Shown here one piece after another: positions 22,836-33,366 of a DNA stretch of 64,000 nt. The position numbers and the translations under genes are program-made. This DNA comes from Capsaspora owczarzaki ATCC 30864 (lineage: Eukaryota > Opisthokonta > Filasterea): NCBI RefSeq assembly GCF_000151315.2, contig NW_011887304.1:1-64000 (forward strand), in the 5' to 3' direction. Position 1 is the first letter of the stretch, and each line of letters starts with the position of its first letter. Under the pieces are notes generated by a model. It ran no database searches and was not told the origin of the DNA. It was given only the letters and a program-made list of their open reading frames with translations.

Positions 22836-25079
22836 TCACAAAGGATTCGATCGGTGCTGGTACGCCACCATGAGCTTCTTGCGATACAACGAGTAAATGT
22901 CGTCCTCGCCTGTCACTTCTGTGGGATCCGTCACACCCAAACCAGCGGTGGATGTTCGTTGGGCTCTGTAGTGAACCAATCCAACACACAAAAAAAGCAA
23001 TCAGCAATTGCTTCGTCCAACCCAAAAACAAAAAAAAAAAAAAAAAAAAACGTTCAAAACAAATGGGCGCACGTACGCTTGAACTGGAGCGACTTGCCCA
23101 TGCTCCTGAGCTCCCAGCCCTTGACCCTCAGACCAACCAGAACGCTGCAGCATCTGGTAGCCCTTGTTGGCGGATGACAGTTGTTGGGCGTCGTCGACCG
23201 CACTCGATGCCGGCGTGACGCGTTTGCCTTCCTGGAGTTGCTGCATTTGCTGTGCAAATCGCCGCTCGACCTCGGCTGGTAGGTACTGCGACAGATGTTT
23301 GAATTCAACTTCGGAGGCTGCGGCATCAAAAAGCATACGCACACAAAGATTAAGCACTCCAAGAGTGAGCACCAAACTGAAAATCAAGCACAAAGTTCCA
23401 ACCAACCATCAGAAAAATGCTGTACCAGCAGAGCCCTCCATCTCTTGCATGCGACGAAGGTGTTGTTTGTGTGAGCGGATGGCCACTTGGCGCTCCTCTG
23501 GATCGAGAATGTGGGCAAACTTGGCCTCGTCTAGGTCGCGATCGATCGGTCGCCTGGCCTGCACCGGCCGACGATTCGAGTGAAACTGTTGTGGTGCAGG
23601 GAGGTGGCGGCCGGGCGGAGCGGACGGTGCGTTGAATGGAGGCTGAGGGGCAGTCGGAGAGGCGTGGCTGGGATTCGGTGGCGCTGTAGGCTCGGCGTCG
23701 TCGCCGTCCGCCCAAGGTGGTGGCGCAGGCGAGTCGCGTGCTGCTGGTGCCTGTGTTGCATTACGTTTTGCAACATTCGGGTTTGGATTGGACGTCATAA
23801 ACACTTTAGGCATGGCTGTCGAACGAGAAGAGGCTGCTGTGGCAGCTGCGGTCGCGGCCACAGGCTCTGGTGCTTGCATCGGTAAAGACGAGCTAGTCGG
23901 AGATGCTAGTGTCGATGGTGTGCTTGCTGTAGTGGCAGGCACAGCTGCTGCTGCTGTTGTTGTTGTGTTGGGTTGATCGGAAACGCCATGGACGGCATCC
24001 GCAGAGCTTTCTGGGTCGACCTGCGAATGCGACGATATGGCAGTTTGGGGCATGCTGTCGCCTTGCGGGCGGGGTGGGCTTCTTGGGCGCGACGCATGAG
24101 GCAATTGAACTGCTTGTGGAGGCGGTGGCGGGAAAGACCGCTCCTCCTGCTGCCGCTCATCAAACCGCTCATGCTGTCGCTCAGCGCCAGCAAACAGAGC
24201 CGGATTGTCATGGTACGCGCGAGACTCAAAGGCGCGCTCTCGACGGGAATCGTTGTCGTACCTTTGCTCTGGATGTTGTTGCCGCCAATCTCTACTTCGG
24301 GACTCGCTCCACGAGGGCTCGTTCCGCGGTGCAGGTTCACGGCGATCGCGCTCGTAACTGCCATGCGCATGTCCATCTTGCTGTCGAGGCGCTCTGTCGT
24401 GACGGTACATGTCACCTTGGAACTGATTCGCATGGCTTGCATGATGGTGTCCACGATCTTGCCACTCGTTGCGCCACGGCGGCGGCGGCGGCTCCTGGTG
24501 CGCCGAGTACTCGCGAGCATGATTGTTCGTACTGAACTGCTCAGCATACGGCTCAGCGTACGGCGGTCGGGGCGCTGCCGAGCCTGGCAATGGAAGCAGT
24601 CCCTGGCGACGGGCCGCTCCGGCCAGCACTGGGCCGCCTTGCCACGGCGCCGGCTGCTGCATGGGCGTGCCATACAGACCTCGCTCGCTTGGATGCGGCT
24701 GCGGCGGGTGCGCGGTGTGCGCGGCGTAGTCGTCCTCGTACGGGCGCTTCTGGCCTCGAGCACTGCGCCCGGTCTCCCACGGCGGCCGTCCACCATCAGC
24801 AGCATCATATCCAGTACCACTACTGCTACTACTGCTACCACTACCACTACCACTAGGAGCAGCAGGAGCATGGTTGTTGGATCCGCCACCGGGCCTCGCT
24901 CCGACTGCGCCTGCTGCTAGGCCTGCAGAGACCACGCCCGCTCCGCCTGCATTGCCCGCGACACTCGAGGCGAGCTTGGGGTCCTTTTGGGCGAGCTTCT
25001 GGTCCAGAATCCGCGCGAGCTCGGCCGGCGAGACTTCCGGCGGTCGGCCTGCCTTCTGCTGGGTCGCTGCTCTTCGCAT
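22836..25079 (-). CDS. SUGP1: SUGP1-like G-patch splicing factor
   Basis: Exons read leftward: 25079-23426, 23317-23077, 22965-22836; 674 aa. SUGP1 acts in the spliceosome, where its G-patch activates a DEAH helicase during branch-site choice. The G-patch is ANKGYQMLQRSGWSEGQGLG, continuing across an intron into RTSTAGLGV. The extreme C terminus (GEDDIYSLYRKKLMVAYQHR, then SNPL) matches the end of animal SUGP1 (EDDEYEAFRKRMMLAYRFR). Preceding residues (SEVEFKHLSQYLPAEVERRF) also fit. The first exon codes a long disordered Pro/Gln/Ser/Arg region in which I see no SURP module, although SUGP1 normally has two. The frame stays open upstream of 25079 to about 25157, so the true start may lie in another exon. 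Confidence 0.85.
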
Positions 25080-25783
25080 TTGGCTGGCAATCTCACTATC
25101 AAGGAAGGAAGGTCGCTCAGCGTGGGATGATCTGAGATGATCTGAGCTGAAACGTGGGCGGCGCTGGGGGAGGGTGTGGAAGTGCAGGAGGAGGGTGTGG
25201 CAAATCTGAGAATTGGCAAATAAACAAATCAGCAATGAAGAATGAAGCCAACACATAAAGAAACTGAGGCTGAGATTACATTGAGAGAACCAAAAACACA
25301 CGACTGTGGAAGCGGCAATGTTCAGACAGCCTTGCGCTCAGATAGTTTGGACTTGAGCTTGCTCGACGCGTTTGATCAACATTTCAACTTTTGGCTTTGA
25401 AGAATGCGCTCGACAACACTTTGCCTATTGATGCTCGGCAAGCTCGACCGCCCAGTCACACAACAGACATCGGAAGAGAAGCGGCGCTTGGTGGTTGCTC
25501 GAGTTGATTGGTTTAAAAAACGGGGTTTTTACAAAGAGTTGCGAAACGAAGAGGACACACACACACACAACAGCTTTTTACAAACAGGCTAAGCACATTA
25601 TCGCATCGTCAACATACAAAGAAGGAGGAGGGGAACCAAGCCCCCCTTTCCGCTTTGGCAGATCAACCGCAAACGAGATGTATGCGTAAAACGTGTTAGT
25701 CACCTTCAGGATAGAAAAACAACTGCACACATCGACAAACGACACCCACAAAGACGCAAAAGCAAAAGGCAATGCATTGCTTT
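25080..25783. other. Intergenic region upstream of the SUGP1-like gene
   Basis: 704 bp. The part next to 25079 is probably leader (open frame up to about 25157 after a possible CCCCCAG acceptor). The rest is the 3' flank of the Kelch-type gene. No other gene seen. Confidence 0.5.
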
Positions 25784-28700
25784 TTAGACGTCAGACACCA
25801 AAGTGTGCTGCTTGGGAGACTCGACGCGACGCAGACGGAAGGCAATGCTTTGGACGCCGAGAACCATCACAAGAACAATGAAGGCCGATGACACAGACAC
25901 AATGGCCATGGTGCTGTACATGTATTGGGCGCTGGACTCGCGCAGCTGGCCAGCACCAAACTGGCGATCGACAGTGAGCTGAGCCACACTAGCGTCGTTC
26001 TGCGCACGGACTTGCAGGGTGTTGCTCATGGCACGGAAGCCAGGAGCAGCCTTGCGGTGCGTCTTGTCCGAGCCGCTGGCAATAAACTGCACATTGCGAC
26101 GCTGCTGGCTGCTGCCACCGTGGCCAATGACGCTCGACACGCTGCCAATCACATGCACGTACCAAGTGGTCGCAGAAGCAGCGAGCGGACTGGCGTTGAA
26201 GCGCAAACCAAGGCTTCCAGTCAAGGACGCCGCGGCACCACCACTCGGGGCCAAAACCTCGGGATGGGCGGCGGACATGGACAGCTGGGCCAGCGGAGCA
26301 CCGGCAGGAGCAGAGCCATACACAAGGCCGCGGTACAAGGACGAGATGGCGGTATCGAGACAGCCATGGTGGCCCTCTTCCAGTGAAATGACAAAGAAGG
26401 GTGGCGGCGCGCACACGTAGACGGCAACATAGTCCATCTCCAGGTTTCGGAAGCTGCCATTGATGGGCACGACCACATCTGTGCGGAGGTAGACGAAATC
26501 GCCGGCTTCAAACGCACCAACGTCGTTGCTGCCTTCGTTGAAGGCCTCGGCAGAGGCAAAGGTGCGGACCACGAGTGAAAAGTCGCCAACAGCAGCGCCA
26601 TCGACAGTGGCGCGGCGCACAATGTTGTGGTTGAGAGAAATGTCCGCCATGACCTCGCGCGCAAGCTCGTTCTCAAACACAAAGCGGTACATGCCATTGT
26701 CGGTGGTTCCATTCCAAACGCCGGTCGACGTGCAGTCAAAGAACTGGTCGCAAGCCTCGGAGGTGACGGATGAATTCGAGCACGCAAGGCCCCCGCGCGC
26801 AGACTCGTCCTCCGTGCAGGTGATGGTTGCGCTCGAACCTGCAAAGACGGCAGAGACGGGGTTGGAAACAACAACATAGCGGTTGGCCATCGTGCTCGAG
26901 AGAGCAGCAGTCGGGTTGTACGTTGTGTGCAAGCGCACGGACAGGAGGCCGGCTTCGTCGAGTGTGTTGGACTCGGTGCCCACAGAGAAGGTCTGCTGCG
27001 TCGAGAGATCGCCGTGAACGCCCGACAGGTCACTGGCAAAGCGGAAGCTGAAAGGGTAGCGAGCGGTGGAGGTGGTAAACAGACTGCTCTCCGGGTTGTG
27101 GCGGTCGACCGGGCGGAAGTACACGACATGGATGACACCAGAGTAGACAAGATCCGACGCCCCGGCAATGTCATCCGAAGCCTCGTGACCGACAGAAAGC
27201 GCTTGCGTTTCGCCGTCCGCCTCGCGACAGCTCGAGAGCTCACTCGATGTAAACGTTGCGGAGAGCTGGATGCGCGAGCAGGAGGACGCGCTCAGCGTCC
27301 AGCTGCCAGAAAAGCCGTCAGCGGCAGTGGCGGCCGACTCGTACGGGTAAAACCAGGCATCGTTGTTGAGCGCCGGGAACTCGGAGCCACCGAAATCAGC
27401 GGTAGGCTGCGATGTGAAAAGCAGCTCGTACGGAACGCCGTTGCCCGCAGTGACACGGCGATGAGCGCACTTGGTCTGCGACCGAATGGAGCCTGCGTCA
27501 CTCGTATGGGGGTTGAACTCGGCCAAGTCGGCGACAAAGGAATAGCCGTCCGAAATGTACGGAAGCGCGAGCTCAAAGTGGAACGTGTCGGTGGCGACAT
27601 CGTACGAAACGGCAAAGTCAGTGTCGTACGGGGTGGACGGCGTCGCACCGGGGCCGAGGCGTTGCAGGTCTGGGCAAGATGCCTGGCTGTACTGGCGAAT
27701 GGACACTGCTCCGTGGAAGACGTTGTCGGGATCGGACGGGACCACCACAGAGAAGAGCACGTAGTGGGTCGTGTCGCTGGTCGCGGGGGTGGCCTCGAGA
27801 TGGACAATGCCGTGCCACTGTGACAACACGGCGGCACCGCCAGACGGAATCGGCTTGGTTGCATCACGATCGCCATTGGACAGCGAATCGTACAACGCAG
27901 CGCCACCATCGTGGCCATAAATTGTCCATGTTGCTGTGCCCACGAGGGAAGACCAGCTGGCAGGCAGCAAGCTGGCAAGATGCAAGGCAAAGAATCCATC
28001 GCTGGCGAGATTGCCGACAGTCGAGCCCTCGGCCAGGGCGCCCGAGTGATCAAACGACAAGGAATCGCCGTCCACGTCCGAGTAGTACCAAGGCAGCTGG
28101 CCAAGCAGGGGCTCCACGAGTTGCACAGGCACGCTCGAGGTTTCCAGCGAGCGGAAGCGGACCAAGCGACCGTCCGCGCGAACCTCAATATTGCCAAGGC
28201 CGACGCAGCTCGACGTGGTGCACGCGGCCGTCTTAAAGTCAATGTGGGTGATGCTAAAGCTCAGCACTTCGGCCGGGACGCCGTTCAGCTTGACAGTGAG
28301 TGTGGACGCAGAGTCATAGTTGGGGCCGAAGAGCCGATTGCCTTTCAACGAGACCACAAGGCCACCAGCGCGGCCTCCGTGAATGTGCGAAATGCCAGTG
28401 ACGGACGTCACATATGGAGCAAACTGGAGCACTTCCACGACAGGGGACATGGCGTTCTCAACCTGACCTTGCAGCACCAAAACAGACGTTGAGCCGTTGG
28501 CGGGGTTGGTCCAAGTCGCCAAAGCTGGGGCGGCGCTACTGCTTCGACCTCCTGGATTCTGGATGGTGGTCACCTCGTACGTCTCCAGATCGACTGCGGC
28601 CATGGTCGTCTCCGTCGCGCTCATGTCGTGGTTGGATCCGCCGTACAGCACCAGGTAGCGATCTTCAACGATGACAAATGAGCAGTAGCTCCGAAGGTGA

Positions 28701-29581
28701 TCAAGATGGATGACCGACACGCTGTCGGTAGCTCCATCATACACGAACAGTTCCATTCCTAACGGCCCAGTCGCGTGGGCGCCGCAGCCGAGGAACACTT
28801 TGTCGCCGTAAACCTGCGCAAGCAGATTCAGGTAGCCACCCGTCATATTGTTGGTGGACAGTGGCATGAGCTTGCTCGTCCAAGTCTCGGTCGCAAGGTC
28901 AAGCACATCGACCATGGGCGAAGAATCGCCGAGAGCATTAGATGTCCCACCAGCAACCACCAGCTTGCCCGCGACCACTGCCGCAGCGCCCTGAACGTGG
29001 GCATGGGGCAGGCTCACATTGCGCCATGTCAGCGTTTCGAGATTGATCACGTACAGATCAGGCAGCAGATTCGTGTCGAGCTCGCTAATGCCACTCGCCA
29101 TGTACAGGATGCCATCCGCGCTTGCGCACGCCGCGCGGCTAATGTTGAACCCAAGCGAGAAGACCGGGTTTGACCACAACCCAGTGTCTTCGTCGTACAC
29201 TCTTAAACTGTCGTCCATCTCAATGTACCAGTTGCTATTCATGCGCTCGCCGCCGTAGAAGAAGTGCTTGTTGCCGAATTTTCCGGTGCATGCACCCCAA
29301 CGGGCGCCTCCCGGGATGAGGGTCGATGACCAGGCGCCGGTGGTAAAGTCGTACTGCTCCAAGGTGTCGGCAGCCAGCGGCCAGTCAAAGATTTGACCGT
29401 AGGTGAACAAGGGCATTCCGTTTGTTTTCTGAGCTTGAGTGACGAAAAGCCGAGAGTTCCACGACAAGTCGGTGCGAACATAGCCGGACTCCAGGACGAG
29501 CGGTTGGCTTGCACCCTGCGCAAGTCCAAGCAGGCAGAGCAACCCGGCCAAGCAGAAAAGCACTCGAGCGGTGATTGTCAT
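25784..29581 (-). CDS. Large type I membrane protein with Kelch-type beta-propeller ectodomain
   Basis: Intronless, 1265 aa from ATG 29581. A signal peptide is clear (MTITARVLFCLAGLLCLLGL, then AQG). Five Kelch-like blades follow in the first 370 residues, for example HFFYGGERMNSNWYIEMDD, GKLVVAGGTSNALGDSSPMV and RYLVLYGGSNHD. Next is an IPT/TIG-like segment (near LVVSLKGNRLFGPNYDSAS), then about 700 residues of Cys-containing, beta-rich sequence that I cannot assign. One transmembrane helix lies near the end (TMAIVSVSSAFIVLVMVLG). A short basic tail ends in LVSDV, which fits a class I PDZ ligand (S-x-V). Several N-x-S/T sites support an extracellular location. A role in adhesion or ligand binding is inference. 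An earlier in-frame ATG at 29653 would bury the signal peptide, so 29581 is preferred. Confidence 0.85.
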   Translation of the reverse strand: MTITARVLFCLAGLLCLLGLAQGASQPLVLESGYVRTDLSWNSRLFVTQAQKTNGMPLFTYGQIFDWPLAADTLEQYDFTTGAWSSTLIPGGARWGACTGKFGNKHFFYGGERMNSNWYIEMDDSLRVYDEDTGLWSNPVFSLGFNISRAACASADGILYMASGISELDTNLLPDLYVINLETLTWRNVSLPHAHVQGAAAVVAGKLVVAGGTSNALGDSSPMVDVLDLATETWTSKLMPLSTNNMTGGYLNLLAQVYGDKVFLGCGAHATGPLGMELFVYDGATDSVSVIHLDHLRSYCSFVIVEDRYLVLYGGSNHDMSATETTMAAVDLETYEVTTIQNPGGRSSSAAPALATWTNPANGSTSVLVLQGQVENAMSPVVEVLQFAPYVTSVTGISHIHGGRAGGLVVSLKGNRLFGPNYDSASTLTVKLNGVPAEVLSFSITHIDFKTAACTTSSCVGLGNIEVRADGRLVRFRSLETSSVPVQLVEPLLGQLPWYYSDVDGDSLSFDHSGALAEGSTVGNLASDGFFALHLASLLPASWSSLVGTATWTIYGHDGGAALYDSLSNGDRDATKPIPSGGAAVLSQWHGIVHLEATPATSDTTHYVLFSVVVPSDPDNVFHGAVSIRQYSQASCPDLQRLGPGATPSTPYDTDFAVSYDVATDTFHFELALPYISDGYSFVADLAEFNPHTSDAGSIRSQTKCAHRRVTAGNGVPYELLFTSQPTADFGGSEFPALNNDAWFYPYESAATAADGFSGSWTLSASSCSRIQLSATFTSSELSSCREADGETQALSVGHEASDDIAGASDLVYSGVIHVVYFRPVDRHNPESSLFTTSTARYPFSFRFASDLSGVHGDLSTQQTFSVGTESNTLDEAGLLSVRLHTTYNPTAALSSTMANRYVVVSNPVSAVFAGSSATITCTEDESARGGLACSNSSVTSEACDQFFDCTSTGVWNGTTDNGMYRFVFENELAREVMADISLNHNIVRRATVDGAAVGDFSLVVRTFASAEAFNEGSNDVGAFEAGDFVYLRTDVVVPINGSFRNLEMDYVAVYVCAPPPFFVISLEEGHHGCLDTAISSLYRGLVYGSAPAGAPLAQLSMSAAHPEVLAPSGGAAASLTGSLGLRFNASPLAASATTWYVHVIGSVSSVIGHGGSSQQRRNVQFIASGSDKTHRKAAPGFRAMSNTLQVRAQNDASVAQLTVDRQFGAGQLRESSAQYMYSTMAIVSVSSAFIVLVMVLGVQSIAFRLRRVESPKQHTLVSDV

Positions 29582-31910
29582 TTTTGTTTGTTTGTGCACT
29601 GTATTTTCAGAACAAAATGGATGATGAAGAAGGAGGTTAGCCGTCATTTTCAACCAAGAACAAACATCAACAACATAAAAACATAAGAAAGAAAAAAAGG
29701 TTTTGTCAACCCAGAAGCCAAACCTTGCATTTCCAAGTTTGGAACAAATCTTGTTACCAAACGAGACAGTCCGAGTCGGTATTTCGTATTTTTTGTTGTT
29801 TTATTTTGCTTTTGTTTTTTGTTTTTGTTTTTGTTTTTGTTTTGCTGTGCGTTGTTTTGGTTTGTGGTTTGGAGAAAAAAAAACGCGCGACGAAATGATA
29901 CGAAAATGATCAGAACGACAACAAAAAAACGTCTCCCGTCAAGATGAAAACTCTGGAAAGCTCGAAACTCAGTCCATGAAGGAGTGAGTACCAGACGGAA
30001 GCGAGGAGTTCAACCGAAGAAAGCCGGGGGGAGGGGAAAGAGAGTGAGAGACAGGGAGAGAATACAGCGCGCGAGAGAAAGCCGGGGGACGAGTGCTGCC
30101 ATAAAGCTGACACACAAAAGAAGGGCGATGCAAAAAGCCGCAAGATTGCCTATTCAATGAAACGCATTGGGGAGCAAACTCGGCACGCTTTGCGGATTTG
30201 CGAGGCAGATACGAGGCGGGGGTGGAGGACCGTACTGCAACACAGACAAACAACAGGAGCGAAGATGGTATCCGAACAAGCAACGCACCTAGGACAAGCA
30301 CAGCGTCGAAACCAAAGAAAGAGTCAAAGCACAAGGAGAAGAAACAAAAAAAGATGAATCAGAAAAAAAATGAATGAACGCAGACAAAGCACCAAAAGAG
30401 AAACTCAATAAAAAAAAAAAAAGAATAAAAAAGATAAACAAAAGAGCAAATATCGTCTCACGATGTGTGTCAGGCCCTTCTCATTATGATGTGCCCTTTG
30501 AAAGAGTGTCGTGTTTTTGGTTGGCCAGCCGGGAAACCGCAAGTATGCCTCGCTCGATATTGGCAAAAAAAAAATACAAAAAGTATGCTCAAAGTGAAAA
30601 GAACGCAGCAGTATTCAGGCGTGGTTGCTTTTGGAAGGAGTCCAGCATCACTCTTCTTAAATTTGCGGAATTTGCGCCATTTTTATGTCGTGTTGCGGTG
30701 GAAGGCTAGCGACCGACGCCTGAGGTGGATGCAGAGGACGGCGAAACAATTCCCAACTTCATTTCGGTTCCTTTTCGTTTTTTTCGTTTTTTTCGGTTTT
30801 TTCGGTTTTTTCGTGTTATTGTTGTGTTTTTATTTCGTACTTTTCACGCTTGTTGCGCTTGTTGAGCCTTTTGATTCCTATTCGTATGAAGGTGCGGATT
30901 TGCAAGAAGGGCAGCAACTTACAGTGGTACGTCCCCTCCCCCATCCACCACCGCCCTTCAGCTTCCCGCCCCTCTTTCGCCCTGCTTTGTACTCGCATTT
31001 AAACCTTTTCATTCATTGGCGTTTCATTTTTTACGCTGCTCTTCTCGATCGTGATGCTTTGCGGTTTGAGGGGGTTTTTTTATCTTTCGGGTGAGCTTTC
31101 CATTTTCGGTTATGTGTGAACTCGCTCTTGACTCGCATTCCAAGTGAAATAAAAAAAAAACTCGCGACTAAATCTGGCAGATGAGGGTGTCGTTTGTCAT
31201 GACGTTGCTCTTTGAGTGACCCGAGGTTTGGGTTTGGCGAGTCAGTGGTCGGGTGGGGTGGGGTGGGTGCTCCCCCGCCACCCTCGTTCGCTCGCTCTCT
31301 CTGTCTCTCTCCTTCCCTCCTTTTTTCTTTTATTGCGTTTGACTCAATTGCATAGCTTTCATTTTGCCTGTGCTGCGGTTTCTTTCTGTTCTGTTGTTTT
31401 TTGTTTTTTTTTTTTCACCTGACTTTTTCTCACTCATACCATTCCGATCGGATTTTTTGGTGCGGGGTTTTGTGTTTTTTGTTTGTGTCGCTCGTGCACG
31501 TCAAAAATTCCTCCTTCCTGACTCCCCCTCTGTCACTCACTCTCTCACTCTCTCGCTCTGCCTCTCTCGCTCGATGATGACACGACATCGTCCAGTCCGT
31601 TGGTGCTGCTACCCGTCTGACTGACTCACCCAACGCGGCCACCCGCGAATGTCACGCTTTTTTTTTTTTTTTTTTTTTGCGTTCGCCCAAATCCCACACC
31701 TCCGATTTTCATACCTTTCATCAACCGGCAGTAAATAAGCAGTGTCCGATTCCCATGCCGCGTCTATCGATCGACGCCGATGCTTTCGTTTTCGAGTAGG
31801 ACGGCGCTGATGCTGACGGGTTGGGCGAGCGGAAGGCGGGAGAGAGATCACACGCGTGCTGAAAGTAACGTTGAAACAGAAAAGTGATCCCAAACCGCAT
31901 GATTTTTCCC

Positions 31911-31950
<40 letters not shown>

Positions 31951-33178
31951 GTCGTTCTCTCCTGCTATCGCTACTACCCTTGCGTTCAAGCTTGGGTCTC
32001 CCCCACCCCCCTCTCACGCTCTGCCATTATCTCGTGCACTGTTTCGCTCGTTTTTTGGCTTGCTTTGTGCCAACCAACCAACCCAAAGTGCTGACACAAA
32101 GTGTTTGTTGCCAATCCCAGCGTTGATCTTGAGTATTTTCTGTATTTTTCCCCTTTATTATTATTTTTTGTTTTTTTTTCTTTTCTGCAACATACCATTC
32201 CCAACATCGGGCTTTCTTTGGCATTTCAAAGCCCTGAAAGTCGAGCTGCCTGACTCTCGATGCCCGATTTTGGGCACAGTCCGGCTCACCAGGGGCGCAG
32301 ATCCCTCCAATCGCGAGCAGGCTGACTCTACATGACGGGCAAGGGATTTTGTTTCGCGTTCGATTTGCCGTTTTAACGTCATCCCGCCGCTTCCCCCCAG
32401 CCTCTCCTGCTCGCGTTCGACCTCCACACGACCCCGGTCGCTCACCTCCCTCTTCTCCACCCTTGAAAGCCTTCTGTTTCCTCGCCCCTGCCTGTGTCTA
32501 GGCAACGTGCCATGTACCGTTCGGCCAAATAAATAAAAAAAATAAAGGCAGCGTTAATATTTTTTTCTGTTTTTGTTTTTTATTTTATTTTGTTGCTTTT
32601 TTTCAACACAAAATTAACTAACTCATTTGCGGCTCAATCGCAACAACCAAAACAGTCCAGCCACATGATGACGGTGAGACATTCGCAACTCGAATAATAC
32701 TTAAAACGCAAAAGGCGGGCGCTACCTCGACAAAAACCTCGTGCACACTTTTGCGTTTCCTTCTGCTCTTCTCTCTCCCCAAGGAATCCATTGGCCACTG
32801 TGCATGACCAAGCTCGCACCAGCGCCCTCCCGAAAGCCCGCCTTGAGCTGTCTGCACATGTCGTTGGCCAAGGTCTCTTTTGAATGTTGCATTTGTGTCT
32901 CCACCAAATTGATTTCGTGCTATTCTTCTTTTTTTTTTTTTTTTTATTCTTTTTTTTTTCGTTGGGTTTTTTTTTTTTGGTGCTTTTGACAGCTCGCTTC
33001 CCGTTGCCCGCTTTCCTTGCCAGCATCACATCGGCTTCGAAACAACCTCTGCAAAGCAACCATCATTCGTCACCTCGTTGAACAGCTCGTCCTTGTCGTG
33101 CGGCTGGCGTCCTGTCGACCACAAAAACAATCATCCCGCATCGTAAACAACAACGCTGCTCGCTTTGACGCCAGAGAG
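29582..33178. other. Long gene-poor interval
   Basis: 3.6 kb between the Kelch-type gene (-) and the receptor kinase (+). It contains TTTTTG repeats (29800-29850), a 33-T run (31917-31949) and other T- or A-runs, plus CT-rich stretches. Short frames such as 32722-32907 (-) look coding-like but have no supported splice partners. It probably includes promoters and leaders of both genes. Confidence 0.5.
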
Positions 33179-33330
33179 ATGCCTCGGCAATTGTTTGCAG
33201 CGCTTCTGCTGGCCCTCGCGCTGACACACTGCGTCTCAGGTGAGTATCACACGGTTGCAGCAAGTTGTTCTCTCTTCCCCCATTCTTCCAGCAAACGTCG
33301 CCAAGCATCATTGCGGCAACACACCCAACC

Positions 33331-33366
<36 letters not shown>

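Noticed and set aside
23973-24920. 315-codon frame antisense to the SUGP1-like gene
   Set aside because: Shadow frame; the minus strand joins to the G-patch and SUGP1 tail with closed phases.
31917-31949. Long T and A runs as retroelement tails
   Set aside because: No coding remnant, target-site duplication or repeat body lies next to them; they look like simple homopolymers.
32722-32907. Short minus-strand frame (ETQMQHSKETLANDMC) before the receptor kinase
   Set aside because: It looks coding-like over about 45 residues, but I found no matching upstream or downstream exon and no family.
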